The notes below the pieces were generated by a model. The model saw only the letters and a list, made by a program, of their open reading frames with translations. It searched no databases and was not told where the DNA came from. Source: Bdellovibrionales bacterium CG10_big_fil_rev_8_21_14_0_10_45_34 (GTDB lineage: Bacteria; Bdellovibrionota; Bdellovibrionia; Bdellovibrionales; 1-14-0-10-45-34). From it: 64,000 nt of DNA. The stretch is from contig PEZS01000009.1 in the NCBI GenBank assembly GCA_002778785.1, forward strand, positions 38,105-102,104. The letters are read 5' to 3'. Made by a program: the position numbers and the translations under genes. Positions 44,374-53,718 of the stretch are shown one piece after another; positions within the stretch are counted from its first letter, which is position 1; each line of letters opens with the position of its first letter.

Positions 44374-46794
44374 ATGTTCCACAATTCTAATTTGAATACT
44401 GCTTGCGTAAGAAACGTAACGACTGACTCATTTAAATTTGCCGCTAATGTGAGTTATTCATTGAAATACTCAACCGCGGTGTTTTGCCTACTTTTCTTTG
44501 GCACCGTCTCAGTATCGGCGACAATATCTAACGTGGTGATTGGGGGGGCTTCATCTGTTTACGGTGGCAACTCGATCATTGAAGTTTACGGTGGCGTTGC
44601 CGGAAGCGTTGCCGCTTGCGGGGCGGCGGTATGCAACAACTGCTTAGACACTCCTGGATCCGGACCGACTTCTTGCAATACGGCACGAATCAACCCCGAC
44701 GGCTTGGTCACAATCACATTTATATCTGATTCAAAAGCTGGCACGGCGCTCGCGCAGTACACACCGGCGTCGTCTTCTTCCGCTCAAAATCTTAACACAG
44801 TGGTAAACAGTTACGCTGTCAACAACACAGCGGCAGTTTCGTTTTATTGGTCAGAACTTTGCAACAAAGCAGGGCTCTCTACTGACTGCGTGACCGCTAC
44901 GAGCGACTCTATATTTTCTGCAACTCACGTTGTGAAAATCGGCATTGACGAAAATAGTGATGCAACTCTTGATGACTCTCTCCAGCTACACTTTCGAATA
45001 GTCAGAGGGTTTTGCGATGTTTACGGTTCTACATCCGGTACATTGTGTACTAGTGGATCCGAGAGAGGCATATCGTCCTTTCAAATTCTAGCGGGAGATT
45101 CAAAAGGTTATCTCGGCCCCATCGTAGGATCTCCCCAGCTAGGCATGTCGGTTGATAGTGTGTCCCTCGAAAGAATACGAGCTTATTTCGTTAAAGTTCC
45201 GGCAGGGGCAACGGCAAATGCCTGCTCAACGTACTTTCCGGCACTTGTAAATTCAGCAGAGTTCAGAGATATCGCTATAATTGTCGAAAATGGTGTTGTT
45301 AACTTCGAAGACTCAAGAATTAACGATCTCAGTAATGGCGAAAGCTATTTGTTTAGATTGGCCCTAGTTGATCGAGCCGGTAACATAGGTCAGTTCACTT
45401 CTACTTGTGCTGAAGCAAGCCACCTTATTACGCCAGATATCGTGTATGGATTGTTGGGTGAAGAAGTCGACTGCTTTATCACAACCGCATCATATGGAAG
45501 TCCTTTAGCAATCGAAGTTCAGACTTTTCGCAAGTTTCGCGACGAGATACTTCATCAATCTGAATTTGGAAAGACTCTAACGAAATTCTATTATGAGAAC
45601 TCTCCACCTTTTGCAGCCTGGATATCAGAGAGTGAGACTCGAAGAGGTTTTTCAAGAATTTTGCTTTACCCCGCTCTTGTTTTTGCAAAATTGGCTCTTT
45701 CAGTAGGGTTTCTCAACTTATTTTTGGTATCACTTGTTGCCGCACTGTTTCTTATGTTCGGAATTAGCTATTTAAAACCACGCTTCGGGATTCGAAGGGA
45801 GCTTGAGCATCAACACACAGCTTCCCCGGCCAGGGCAATGAAGCCACAATGGCCAGCTCATCTTTGGACAAGCTTTCTTCTAGTTGGGCTTGTGGTTGGC
45901 TTACTGCTGTTCTCGTTTCATAGTTATTCGCAAGAAGAAGGGCCGCCCAAAGAGGCGCCTTATTACACCCCAGACGAAACAGAAAATGAGACATCCCAAT
46001 CTTTAGATGTAGAGTCCCAGGCCGAAGCAATTCGTCTTCAGGGCGATGAAGAGAATGCCTCCAGAGCCACCAATAAGCGAAGTGCACTTGATAAACAAAA
46101 AGAGCAGGTCGCGGATCAAAACCAATATCGAAAACGCACGATCCTTTCAAAACCAATTCGTATCACAAAAGAAGGTAAATACATTTACACCTCAGAGAGG
46201 TCCTCTGAGACTCAGGGATACTCTTTGAAATTTGGTAGCTTTAATCCACCAAACCTAACTAACCCGTCCACAGGGGTGAGCTATGGAACAATTTACGGAT
46301 CAGAATCAAAGGTTTTAGGTTTTTTGGAGTATGAAAACCTTTTTTTTAAAGATGCAGGTCGATTCGGTCTTCATACCAGCTTGGGCGCCACTTACGCCTC
46401 GGGGCAAGGCTATTTTAGAAATGGGCAGCCGGCTCAGGAGATGTACAGTTTTATAGTTATACCGGTGAGCATTGGTGCAATTTACAAACTACAGTTTTCG
46501 GATTCAGCAGTGTTTGTTCCTTACGGCCTTGGGGGCGGAAGTTACTTTGGTTTTATAGAAACTCGAGACGACGGAGCCAGGCCACGTATAGGGGGCGCAT
46601 TTGGTTTTTACTTCGGCGGCGGAATTCAGTTGGGTTTGAACTGGATAAGCAAAACCAATTCCGATAGTCTTGAGCGCGAGTATGGTGTCAACTCTATCAA
46701 TCTAGTTGTTGAATTCAGATCAATTAATTCTCTTCGTACAGAATACGACTTTTCGGATAGTTTTTTGCTTGGCGGAATCTCGGCGACTTTTTGA
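44374..46794 (+). CDS. CFI-box exported protein fused in frame to an outer-membrane barrel protein
   Basis: Two parts. The first (residues 1-460) has a signal peptide (STAVFCLLFFGTVSVSA), an Ig/FnIII-like secreted region with several Cys, then the CFI-box ending: CFITTASYGSPLAIEVQTFRKFRDEIL, FYYENSPPFAAWI, LLYPALVF and a membrane helix. The second starts near Met 489 (ATG 45838), which looks like a fresh signal peptide (LWTSFLLVGLVVGLLLFSFHSYSQ). An acidic, Gln-rich spacer and a C-terminal barrel of about 200 residues follow. No stop separates the two, so this is either a natural fusion or two genes that lost a stop. Confidence 0.75.
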   Translation: MFHNSNLNTACVRNVTTDSFKFAANVSYSLKYSTAVFCLLFFGTVSVSATISNVVIGGASSVYGGNSIIEVYGGVAGSVAACGAAVCNNCLDTPGSGPTSCNTARINPDGLVTITFISDSKAGTALAQYTPASSSSAQNLNTVVNSYAVNNTAAVSFYWSELCNKAGLSTDCVTATSDSIFSATHVVKIGIDENSDATLDDSLQLHFRIVRGFCDVYGSTSGTLCTSGSERGISSFQILAGDSKGYLGPIVGSPQLGMSVDSVSLERIRAYFVKVPAGATANACSTYFPALVNSAEFRDIAIIVENGVVNFEDSRINDLSNGESYLFRLALVDRAGNIGQFTSTCAEASHLITPDIVYGLLGEEVDCFITTASYGSPLAIEVQTFRKFRDEILHQSEFGKTLTKFYYENSPPFAAWISESETRRGFSRILLYPALVFAKLALSVGFLNLFLVSLVAALFLMFGISYLKPRFGIRRELEHQHTASPARAMKPQWPAHLWTSFLLVGLVVGLLLFSFHSYSQEEGPPKEAPYYTPDETENETSQSLDVESQAEAIRLQGDEENASRATNKRSALDKQKEQVADQNQYRKRTILSKPIRITKEGKYIYTSERSSETQGYSLKFGSFNPPNLTNPSTGVSYGTIYGSESKVLGFLEYENLFFKDAGRFGLHTSLGATYASGQGYFRNGQPAQEMYSFIVIPVSIGAIYKLQFSDSAVFVPYGLGGGSYFGFIETRDDGARPRIGGAFGFYFGGGIQLGLNWISKTNSDSLEREYGVNSINLVVEFRSINSLRTEYDFSDSFLLGGISATF

Positions 46795-47057
46795 TGCACG
46801 AAAGCCAATCAGTCATTAAGTGCCTTTGAGTCTGGTCGATTGGAAGTATGGTTGCTCACGCGGCTAGCTAAGTTTTCTTATTTACCTCGCTGGAACTCGA
46901 CTTGCGGACAACCCGAGCGTTCAGTCATTTACTCAGGAGTTTTTCTCCACTAGAGGGCGTCCCGAGAATGAGAAAATTTTACTTAGATAGCCAAAAAGTC
47001 CTGCGGTAGCCACTGTGATCGTATAGCGTGCATTTTCAAAAGCGAGGGGATCAACCA

Positions 47058-49979
47058 GTGCTAGTTAGTTTATGCTATAGAACTTTAGGTATTTCATTTG
47101 GTTGGTTTGCCCTGTCTTGGATCTCAGCTCTCATTTTTTCTCTCACGAACACTGCGACGCTAGGAGCCTCTGAAAAAACTCGGAAGGTTGCGGAGCAAAC
47201 GGCTAGATACTCTCCTAGATTGGCGCCGCGACCTAGCCAGGTGGCAAGGCAAGTGAGAGTGGTGGCAGCAGCACCGACCGGCGTCGAGACGGGATCGAGT
47301 GAGGCCTCTACGGGCGGGCCCAACTACTACTTTCACGGTAGTGAAGAATCCTTTTTGCAAGCGATTTTGCGTGAGTCCGCAAGCGAGACAGACTTAAATT
47401 TTTGGCAGTGGAACTGGTATCTCAATAGGGCCCACGGCATTCAAGGGCCAGCACCAGAGACCGTCGGCTCAAACTATTCTCTAGCCATTCAGCCTATGGA
47501 GCTCATTGCATGGTGGCGTTCGGTCGAGCAATACCTGAGGATTCAATTTGATTCGAGGCAATCTGACCTGCCTGCCGAGAATAGTCCTCAAGATTTTTTC
47601 TGTAAGTCAGGCGATCAAAAAAAGTTTCGCCTATGGTGGAACCAGTTCCCGAGATTTACCTATCACTCAGAGTACTCTAAAGCCCAAGCAGTGAACGCTA
47701 ATGTTGTGACGGTTGCGATAGGGGCGGCAGATGAAGGAAGAGGTCCGCTGTTTCGACAGCTTTCAATGAATGATAGCAATGCGGACCGCCAGAGAATGCG
47801 ACAAAACGGCATCAAACAACTCGCATGGATCGAAGGGCAAGGCCAGGCAAGAACATTTATCTCCGCCATCAACAAACTGAGGCAGCCCGTTTTTTTGGAG
47901 ACCGATTTGCGCACACAATACCAAATTGATCCATTTACGTCGGCAGCAAAAATTCTTGCTCATCATTGGAACTGGAGATCTCACGGACCAGACGTCAACT
48001 CGGGAGCAAATACAATTGCTTGGGTGGGGCTACATTCCTACGTTAATAACGAGCCTTGGCTTGGCCCTTGGGGTGCACAAGGCGAGAGGTTTCCGATGCG
48101 CACTCCAACTTACCCAGATGGGCGCCCCGCCGTGGGTTACCTTAAAAGTGAGTACGACCCGACAAGTGCGATATTTTACGACGCCAACGCCGGAAAAGAC
48201 GTTAATGGCGAAATTTATCTTGAATACGAATTTAGTGAAAAATTGATCACAGGATATCACCCCTTGAAACATCGCGACGGAAGAACCGTCTATGTTGGAG
48301 ATATCAGCTTTAACAAAGACATGGCATCATCTTGGTGGCTCGAGTATAACCTCAGTGCGGTTAAATATTTTCTTAACTCCTCTTTGGATGGATTTTGGAT
48401 CGACAACCATTCTGGCTGGGACTTTCTTTCCAATCGACCCGTCTCAAAAGCCTTCGGAGACTGGTCGGTGCACGGTTTTAAAAAGTTTATTCTCGACAAG
48501 ACGGCCTTGCAGTTTGGTGAAGTAGATATCCGATCCTACCTCAAACGGAAGTTTGAGCAGCTCAATCCAAACGACGACTCTGCAAATACTGACTCGTCGA
48601 CTTGGAGTGATCCGAAATGGCTAGAAGATGAAGTGTGGATGGCTTTCTTATCTTACAAAATTCAGGTCGCGAAAGAAAATGCGCAAAAACTTTTTGACGG
48701 AATCAAAGAGAGCGCACAGGCGGCTGGCAAAGATCGCGATGACATTTATGTGGGTGCTAATGATATTCCAACAATCACCTATGGCGCACTTGACGGGAGC
48801 GAATTTGACATGGTGAACACCGAGTACAATCCTGGATGGTCACTCGATACCGGGGCCGTGGGACGTGGGCTGCCTCCCAACGGGGGAGCCGGAGGATTTT
48901 ACGCACTGGCAACTAATTTGTCGAAAAGTCGCCACGCGGTTGTTTGGTATTATCTCGATGGAGAGTATTACTCGAAGTACGTTCTTCGGCCGGGCTTAGG
49001 AGAACTACTTGGTTATGAGGCCCTCGCGAACAACGTGATTCTCAACACGGGCGAATCTTCTCCTCGAATAGCTGGAACAGATCAGTCTTCAAAAACAATC
49101 AATGATGTGATCCAAAAAATGGCGCCGTATTTTGAAAATCGCGAACGGCGATCTTCGTTGGCGGTAGTTTTTTCTTCAGATACTCAAGTCAGCCAAGTGA
49201 CTCCCGGAGGCCCCGCCTATTTTGATCGCCAGCCCAACGGGCTTGGTTATTACGGATGGGTAAGGGCCCTCGAGAAGCTTAACGTTCCTTACACTGGCCT
49301 TCACGATTCCAAGCTAAACCGAGACGGCCTCGCTGACATAAAGACTTTGATCCTGCCTCACGTACTTTCCATTTCAGATATGGCCCTTAATAATGGGATT
49401 CTTCCGTTTTTAGACTCTGGCGGCACCCTAGTAATTACAGGCGCCGATTCCGGCAAACGTCACTCATCAGATCGACTGTTTCAAAGCAGAGACAATGCGG
49501 TATTGGCTCAGCTGAAAAACCGACAGAGCTTGGGCCAAGTAGTCTTCGTAGAAGAAAACCTTGGTCTTAATTACTATCTTGATTCTAGCAACATCGAGAA
49601 GTTGAGCGCTATTCAAGAGATTTTAAAGAAGCTTGAAATTACAGGCGGCTATGTTCGGGAGCTAAATGTTAGCGGATTCAACGGGCCCATCCACACTGTG
49701 TTACATGGCGATAGCTGTGCTCAAAAACTATTTCTAGACATCGTTAACATCAATTTTGAGCTTGAGAGTGATACATTAAACCCCAGCAGCGGAGGCAATG
49801 TGGCGATAAAACTTCCACAGTCGCTCGTTGGCAAGAATCTCGAGGTAGATTTCTTCGACTCTGAGCTTGGCTCTCAGTTCGGGGTAAATTATCTGTTTGA
49901 TCAAAAGCAGAATCTCATTGTTCGAGTGCCTGCTTTCAGAAAGTTCGGCTCTTTGCGAATTCAACATGCGCCGAATTAA
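47058..49979 (+). CDS. Exported putative glycoside hydrolase with GH42-type trimerisation-like domain
   Basis: Signal peptide (LGISFGWFALSWISALIFSLTNTATLGA). The middle resembles a TIM-barrel glycosidase: YFLNSSLDGFWIDNHSGWDF, DIYVGANDIPTITYGALDGSEFDMVNTEY. After it comes a Rossmann-like block (YYGWVRALEKLNVPYTGLHDSKL, ADIKTLILPHVLSISD, FLDSGGTLVITG) like the trimerisation domain of GH42 and related families. GTG 47058 with GAGGGG eight bases upstream is favoured; the frame opens at 47028. About 970 residues. Substrate unknown; a wall or capsule glycan is possible. Confidence 0.65.
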   Translation: MLVSLCYRTLGISFGWFALSWISALIFSLTNTATLGASEKTRKVAEQTARYSPRLAPRPSQVARQVRVVAAAPTGVETGSSEASTGGPNYYFHGSEESFLQAILRESASETDLNFWQWNWYLNRAHGIQGPAPETVGSNYSLAIQPMELIAWWRSVEQYLRIQFDSRQSDLPAENSPQDFFCKSGDQKKFRLWWNQFPRFTYHSEYSKAQAVNANVVTVAIGAADEGRGPLFRQLSMNDSNADRQRMRQNGIKQLAWIEGQGQARTFISAINKLRQPVFLETDLRTQYQIDPFTSAAKILAHHWNWRSHGPDVNSGANTIAWVGLHSYVNNEPWLGPWGAQGERFPMRTPTYPDGRPAVGYLKSEYDPTSAIFYDANAGKDVNGEIYLEYEFSEKLITGYHPLKHRDGRTVYVGDISFNKDMASSWWLEYNLSAVKYFLNSSLDGFWIDNHSGWDFLSNRPVSKAFGDWSVHGFKKFILDKTALQFGEVDIRSYLKRKFEQLNPNDDSANTDSSTWSDPKWLEDEVWMAFLSYKIQVAKENAQKLFDGIKESAQAAGKDRDDIYVGANDIPTITYGALDGSEFDMVNTEYNPGWSLDTGAVGRGLPPNGGAGGFYALATNLSKSRHAVVWYYLDGEYYSKYVLRPGLGELLGYEALANNVILNTGESSPRIAGTDQSSKTINDVIQKMAPYFENRERRSSLAVVFSSDTQVSQVTPGGPAYFDRQPNGLGYYGWVRALEKLNVPYTGLHDSKLNRDGLADIKTLILPHVLSISDMALNNGILPFLDSGGTLVITGADSGKRHSSDRLFQSRDNAVLAQLKNRQSLGQVVFVEENLGLNYYLDSSNIEKLSAIQEILKKLEITGGYVRELNVSGFNGPIHTVLHGDSCAQKLFLDIVNINFELESDTLNPSSGGNVAIKLPQSLVGKNLEVDFFDSELGSQFGVNYLFDQKQNLIVRVPAFRKFGSLRIQHAPN

Positions 49980-50082
49980 CCGGAGGAACTTGTTTGTTTT
50001 GTGTGCTGGCTCTTAGAAACATTGGATCAATTGAGAATCAGGTTAAACGAAGTTTTGTGGTGAGTATTTGCTCTCGAAAGGC

Positions 50083-50106
50083 TGCCAGGGGCGAGAACCC
50101 CTGGCA
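50083..50106. terminator. Perfect hairpin between convergent genes
   Basis: TGCCAGGGG (50083-50091) pairs fully with CCCCTGGCA (50098-50106) around a six-base loop. It stands 104 bases after the plus-strand glycosidase gene and 14 bases after the minus-strand Cys-rich gene. No strong T run follows on either strand, so termination is likely but not certain. Confidence 0.6.
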
Positions 50107-50119
50107 ATTCATATAGTCA

Positions 50120-51259
50120 CTATCTGCGTTTGATCTTCTGATTGACCTCAAGCTTTAGCTTTTCAATCTCTACGCCTTGGTTGCCTACAGAGGCGCGTAA
50201 TCTACTTGAGACCGACCCTTGCAACTTGACTCTGTAGTCTGCATTCTCGAGCGGCTTTCTTAACTCTAGCCTTGAAAGATCAATAGCTATTTCAGTGCGG
50301 TTGCCTCTTAGACTCTGCTCCACAGAACTTATGGGGAGCAGTCCTTCAAAGAGCGTAGTATTAGGACCAAACTTTGAATGCTCAAGTTTGAGTTCCAAAT
50401 CCATAATTGGAGCTAGCTCTGTTGCGGCAACAGTGAACTTCAGTAGGTAGCCATCAATTGTTAGATCTTGGATCCCGGCGAATGGCTCAACCAGCTCGGA
50501 CTTCGCATGAACACTGATATCGAATTCAGCAACTATCAGTTTGGATCGACCGTCTTGACTCATCTGCTCGCTCACTCTCTTGCTCTCGATCAAGAGGTGT
50601 TCGCTTTGGCTTCTGGCATTGGAGACAAGGGTTCCGTTTTCAAGCTTCAGCGCCAGCCTTTCAGCTAGTGCACCAGCCAGCAACGACTTCTGAGCATTCA
50701 CCGAGATTCGAGCCTGCACAGTGTAGTCCACTCTTTCGCCTACAGGAACACGAACTGTTCGAGTGCACGCGTAAGCCTCTCTTCTATAGCGGGCCACGTT
50801 CTCGCAAACCTGCCTCGGAATATTTCGGCAAATGTATTCGTTTTGACAAAACCTGCGCGGAACTGAACTACAAATTTGTCTAGGTACATTGTTACAAACG
50901 GTTTCATTACGACACTGGGTTCCTGGACGATTTGGACATACCCGCACTTGGCGACATTGCCTTTGGTACTCTGTCCGGCACACTCTCTCTGGGCGATTGT
51001 AGCAGCGCTGCTCATAGCCGCACTGATTGTCGTACTCTGTCCTACATACCCTTTCGTAGTGGTCGAATACATCACGATAGCAGGTATCCGCGACTTGGCG
51101 CTCCTCGTAAATAGTACTGGTCTTTTGCCCATCTAGCACAACCTGCTGAGACAAATTACTATCTGTTATTTGAACAACGGCTTGATCTGCCGCTTGCGAA
51201 ACTGATGTTGCCAATAAACTCAGACAACAAAGCGCTTTTAGTATCCCTTTTGCTTTCAT
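50120..51259 (-). CDS. Exported protein with regularly spaced Cys repeats
   Basis: Signal peptide (LKALCCLSLLATSVSQA). Residues about 57-170 hold 14 Cys with a regular spacing of seven and five residues (VCRTEYDNQC, GYEQRC, YNRPERVC, RTEYQRQC, RQVRVC), rich in Arg, Asn, Tyr and Gln. This could form a disulfide ladder or short solenoid. The C-terminal 200 residues are strand-rich with no recognised domain. No metal-binding CxxC pairs are seen. Unknown family; secreted or periplasmic. Confidence 0.75.
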   Translation of the reverse strand: MKAKGILKALCCLSLLATSVSQAADQAVVQITDSNLSQQVVLDGQKTSTIYEERQVADTCYRDVFDHYERVCRTEYDNQCGYEQRCYNRPERVCRTEYQRQCRQVRVCPNRPGTQCRNETVCNNVPRQICSSVPRRFCQNEYICRNIPRQVCENVARYRREAYACTRTVRVPVGERVDYTVQARISVNAQKSLLAGALAERLALKLENGTLVSNARSQSEHLLIESKRVSEQMSQDGRSKLIVAEFDISVHAKSELVEPFAGIQDLTIDGYLLKFTVAATELAPIMDLELKLEHSKFGPNTTLFEGLLPISSVEQSLRGNRTEIAIDLSRLELRKPLENADYRVKLQGSVSSRLRASVGNQGVEIEKLKLEVNQKIKRR

Positions 51260-51466
51260 GGCTCCCCCTGTGGTGACGAAATGTTACCCGCAACTAAACA
51301 AAGCAATCTCGATGCCGAGCCACTTGGGGGCAAAATGGCCCAGGACTCAACCGCGCCGCTAAGCCCCCTTCGAACCTGTAAGTCAGCACCCTCTATTTGG
51401 GCGTTCCCCAAGGAGCCCCTTCATCGCAAGTGATGGACACACCAAAAGCTAGGCCAACCGGGAGTG

Positions 51467-51523
51467 CTTACCGCGTGCATTCAAGCGTGCGCACACGGGG
51501 AAGTTCTTACCGCGTGCACTCAA
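51467..51523. repeat. Short tandem duplication at the end of the 51507-52031 gene
   Basis: CTTACCGCGTGCA-TCAA occurs at 51467-51484 and again at 51506-51523, 39 bases apart. The second copy spans the stop codon and last codons of the minus-strand gene, and the first repeats them just past its stop. It looks like a slippage or duplication product. The rest of 51260-51506 holds no gene I can support. Confidence 0.6.
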
Positions 51524-52031
51524 CAGTTCGAATAATCACTGGCTCTTCAGCATTTGGAACAAAAATCACACCTTTGACCGCCGTCTTTTCAGAATTAGTG
51601 GAAACCTGCATCTCATAGCTTATTTCTGGAAACTCCTGGGGCTGATCTTCCTGCAAAACTGTCACAATTTTTTTTGTAAGTTTATTATCTGTACAGCTGT
51701 CGGTGATCTTTATCTCCAAAATGCCGGCATCGCCAATCGGCAAAGTCCTTGGTGGAGTGTTGGGGTAAAAATGAGTAAGGAGCTTGGTCATAGGGTCATC
51801 ATCTTCGTCTTCGTGGTCTACCGTAATCACATAATTGTAACCGCCGAGTGATCCAACTTTCACTTGCTCAACTTCCCCAAAATCAACGTCTTCTGCCTCT
51901 GTACCTTCATCGAAAATCTGAACCGACTGCGTGCACGTGGCGTAGACGCCAGTTTTGAGCACAGGACAGTTGTCTTCGCTAGCCAAAGCAGCCAATGGAG
52001 CCATCGCAAACAACAATGCATACGTTTTCAT
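51507..52031 (-). CDS. Small exported protein of unknown function
   Basis: Signal peptide MKTYALLFAMAPLAALASEDNC from ATG 52031 (AAAGGGG upstream; frame opens at 52067). The mature 155 residues are acidic and strand-rich, with a Glu/Asp cluster (DHEDEDDDP) and four Cys residues. No domain recognised. Same orientation as the Cys-rich gene at 50120. Confidence 0.65.
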   Translation of the reverse strand: MKTYALLFAMAPLAALASEDNCPVLKTGVYATCTQSVQIFDEGTEAEDVDFGEVEQVKVGSLGGYNYVITVDHEDEDDDPMTKLLTHFYPNTPPRTLPIGDAGILEIKITDSCTDNKLTKKIVTVLQEDQPQEFPEISYEMQVSTNSEKTAVKGVIFVPNAEEPVIIRTVECTR

Positions 52032-52236
52032 TTTTTCCCCTTTTCTTGTGTAAAGTGGCGATCCCACCTAGACCTATTAGTTGTGTCGACTTGTAACAGC
52101 CTTTAACGACACTCACACGCCCCATTGGGACAATGAAAAAATTACACATGAGCTTCCCAAGTGCTATTGAGCCTCACCCTGTTTTTGGTGTCGGTAAAGT
52201 TTTGGCTGATTTGTTCGTGGTCATGTTCTGAAACCA

Positions 52237-52383
52237 TCACTTCCGAGGCTTTGTTTCGACTTCGGGAAGTTTTTTCTTGTCGGAAAGGGCCACCTGATAA
52301 ATCAGATTCCCCGCTTGGGTTTCGGGTGGTTTGAACGTATCCGAATTGGATAGCTGCAAACTCGGAGGTTTCTTTTCTATCAT
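52237..52383 (-). CDS. Possible small ORF, 48 residues
   Basis: ATG 52383 to TGA 52237; the product is polar (IEKKPPSLQLSNSDTFKPPE, NLIYQVALSDKKKLPEVE). No ribosome-binding site is evident, and the frame is open a little upstream without an ATG, so it may be the tail of a broken gene. It is the only coding-like content in the 446-base stretch 52032-52477. Confidence 0.2.
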   Translation of the reverse strand: MIEKKPPSLQLSNSDTFKPPETQAGNLIYQVALSDKKKLPEVETKPRK

Positions 52384-52477
52384 TCGCGTTGTGGCCGGCC
52401 GAATATCCGCATTCTAATTTTGGTAGACTTACGAATAGCCCGCGCTTTCACAGCCAAGCAACTGCCGTTAAATATTA

Positions 52478-52852
52478 CTAATTAGGACTATGAAGTGCGA
52501 TTTGATTGCCTTCTGTATCGATAAATCTGGCAATCCGTCCAAATTCACCTATGGAAAATTTCTCCATTGTTACTTTTCCTCCGGCTTCAACAACCCGAGC
52601 TAGAGGTTCCGATAGATCCTTTCCGCCATTAAGATAAATTACCGGTCCCTTTACGCTTACTTCATACAAGGGGGCATGTGCTTCAACAAGACAACCAGAA
52701 GCTACACCCGGACCAAATGGAAAAAACGCGCGTTTATTCCCGTCAGGGCCTTCCATTTCTTGAAGCTCAATTTTCAATACTGTTTGATAAAAGCTTTTAG
52801 CTCTTTTTAAATCTTTAACGGGGATATCAAACCAGACAATCGTGTTTTCCAT
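52478..52852 (-). CDS. VOC-superfamily (glyoxalase/bleomycin-resistance-like) protein
   Basis: Metal-dependent enzyme or binding protein of the vicinal-oxygen-chelate fold. TIVWFDIPVKDLKRAKSFYQTVL is the family N-terminus, with GKVTMEKFSIGEFGRIARFIDTEGNQIALHSP at the end. Length 124. AAGGAG is seven bases upstream of the ATG. It is divergent from an HxlR regulator, with two operator-like sites between them, so the regulator probably controls it. AT-rich compared with neighbours. Confidence 0.92.
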   Translation of the reverse strand: MENTIVWFDIPVKDLKRAKSFYQTVLKIELQEMEGPDGNKRAFFPFGPGVASGCLVEAHAPLYEVSVKGPVIYLNGGKDLSEPLARVVEAGGKVTMEKFSIGEFGRIARFIDTEGNQIALHSPN

Positions 52853-52880
52853 ACTGAATCTCCTTGTAGAATAAAATTAT

Positions 52881-52929
52881 ACTTTTAATTTGCAAGTATA
52901 AGCTATCAGAAAACTTGCATTATGCAAGT
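52881..52929. promoter_or_regulatory. Paired operator-like sites between VOC and HxlR genes
   Basis: A perfect palindrome ACTTGCA-TTA-TGCAAGT (52913-52929) and a second, imperfect copy ACTTTTA-ATT-TGCAAGT (52881-52897), 32 bases apart (three helical turns). They lie between the divergent starts at 52852 and 52950, as expected for binding sites of an HxlR dimer. Confidence 0.6.
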
Positions 52930-52949
52930 AAAAATTATATAATATCAAA

Positions 52950-53360
52950 ATGAAGCATAAAACACGATCCAGCTGCCCTATTTGCTTTAGCTTGGAGCTT
53001 TTTGGAGACAAGTGGAGTCTTCTTATTTTAAGGGACATCATTTTATTTGATAAAAAACACTATCATGAGTTTATGGATTCGTCTGAGGGCATATCGACGA
53101 ATATCCTTGCTGATCGCTTGCAAAAACTTGAATGTGCCGGACTCATTAAAAAAAAACAGAATGAAGAGAATCAAAAAAAGTTTATCTATGCCCCGACAGA
53201 CGAAGCCCTTGATCTCCTTCCATTGCTGATAGAAATGACTTTATGGGGTGTAAAACATAATCCTGAAATAGATGCCAGTCAGGCCCCTCCGGAGTTTATC
53301 AAGAAAATGATAAAAGACAGGAAGAGGTTTATTAAAAATATTCGGATAAAATTTAAATAA
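52950..53360 (+). CDS. HxlR-family transcriptional regulator
   Basis: Winged-helix regulator, often redox- or aldehyde-responsive. CPICFSLELFGDKWSLLILRDIILFDKKHYHEFMDSSEGISTNILADRLQKLECAGLI matches the HxlR domain, with a Cys pair at the start (CPICF). Length 136. Strongly A/T-rich codon choice points to transfer from elsewhere together with the VOC gene. It is followed by a transposase remnant. Confidence 0.93.
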   Translation: MKHKTRSSCPICFSLELFGDKWSLLILRDIILFDKKHYHEFMDSSEGISTNILADRLQKLECAGLIKKKQNEENQKKFIYAPTDEALDLLPLLIEMTLWGVKHNPEIDASQAPPEFIKKMIKDRKRFIKNIRIKFK

Positions 53361-53481
53361 TAAATAAATTTATAAGATCTGCCAATTAACCACTACTCCG
53401 ACGGTCACCCCGAGATCGTAAAGACAAAGGCTACGAAGTGCGTGTCGATGTGGCCGGCAAAGCTTCTCGGCGGGTGGTTAG

Positions 53482-53718
53482 ACCTACCAGCGCTATCGCC
53501 GAGAGGACTCGGTCCTCTACAAGATCGTTCAAGAAAATCTGGAAACCTTTCTGAGGCTTGTCCATGAGGAGTGCGGAAGACCGCTGCCGGTCATCTACAC
53601 TCTCAAGAAACCCTATGACGATGGCCCCTCGGCCATCTCTATGACCAAGCTTGAGCTTCTTGCACGACTGGCCGCAATCATTCCACGGCCCAAAGTTCAT
53701 TTCGCCAGCGCATGTTAA
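53482..53718 (+). pseudogene. IS91-like transposase remnant with internal deletion
   Basis: A frame of 78 codons joins two non-adjacent parts of an IS91/ISCR-type transposase: the N-terminal YRREDSVLYKIVQENLETFL and the C-terminal YDDGPSAISMTKLELLARLAAIIPRPKVHFAS. The middle, with the catalytic Tyr and zinc-finger parts, is missing, and a stop closes the 5' side at 53479-53481. No inverted repeats are expected for this family. The stretch 53361-53845 holds nothing else coding. Confidence 0.75.
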
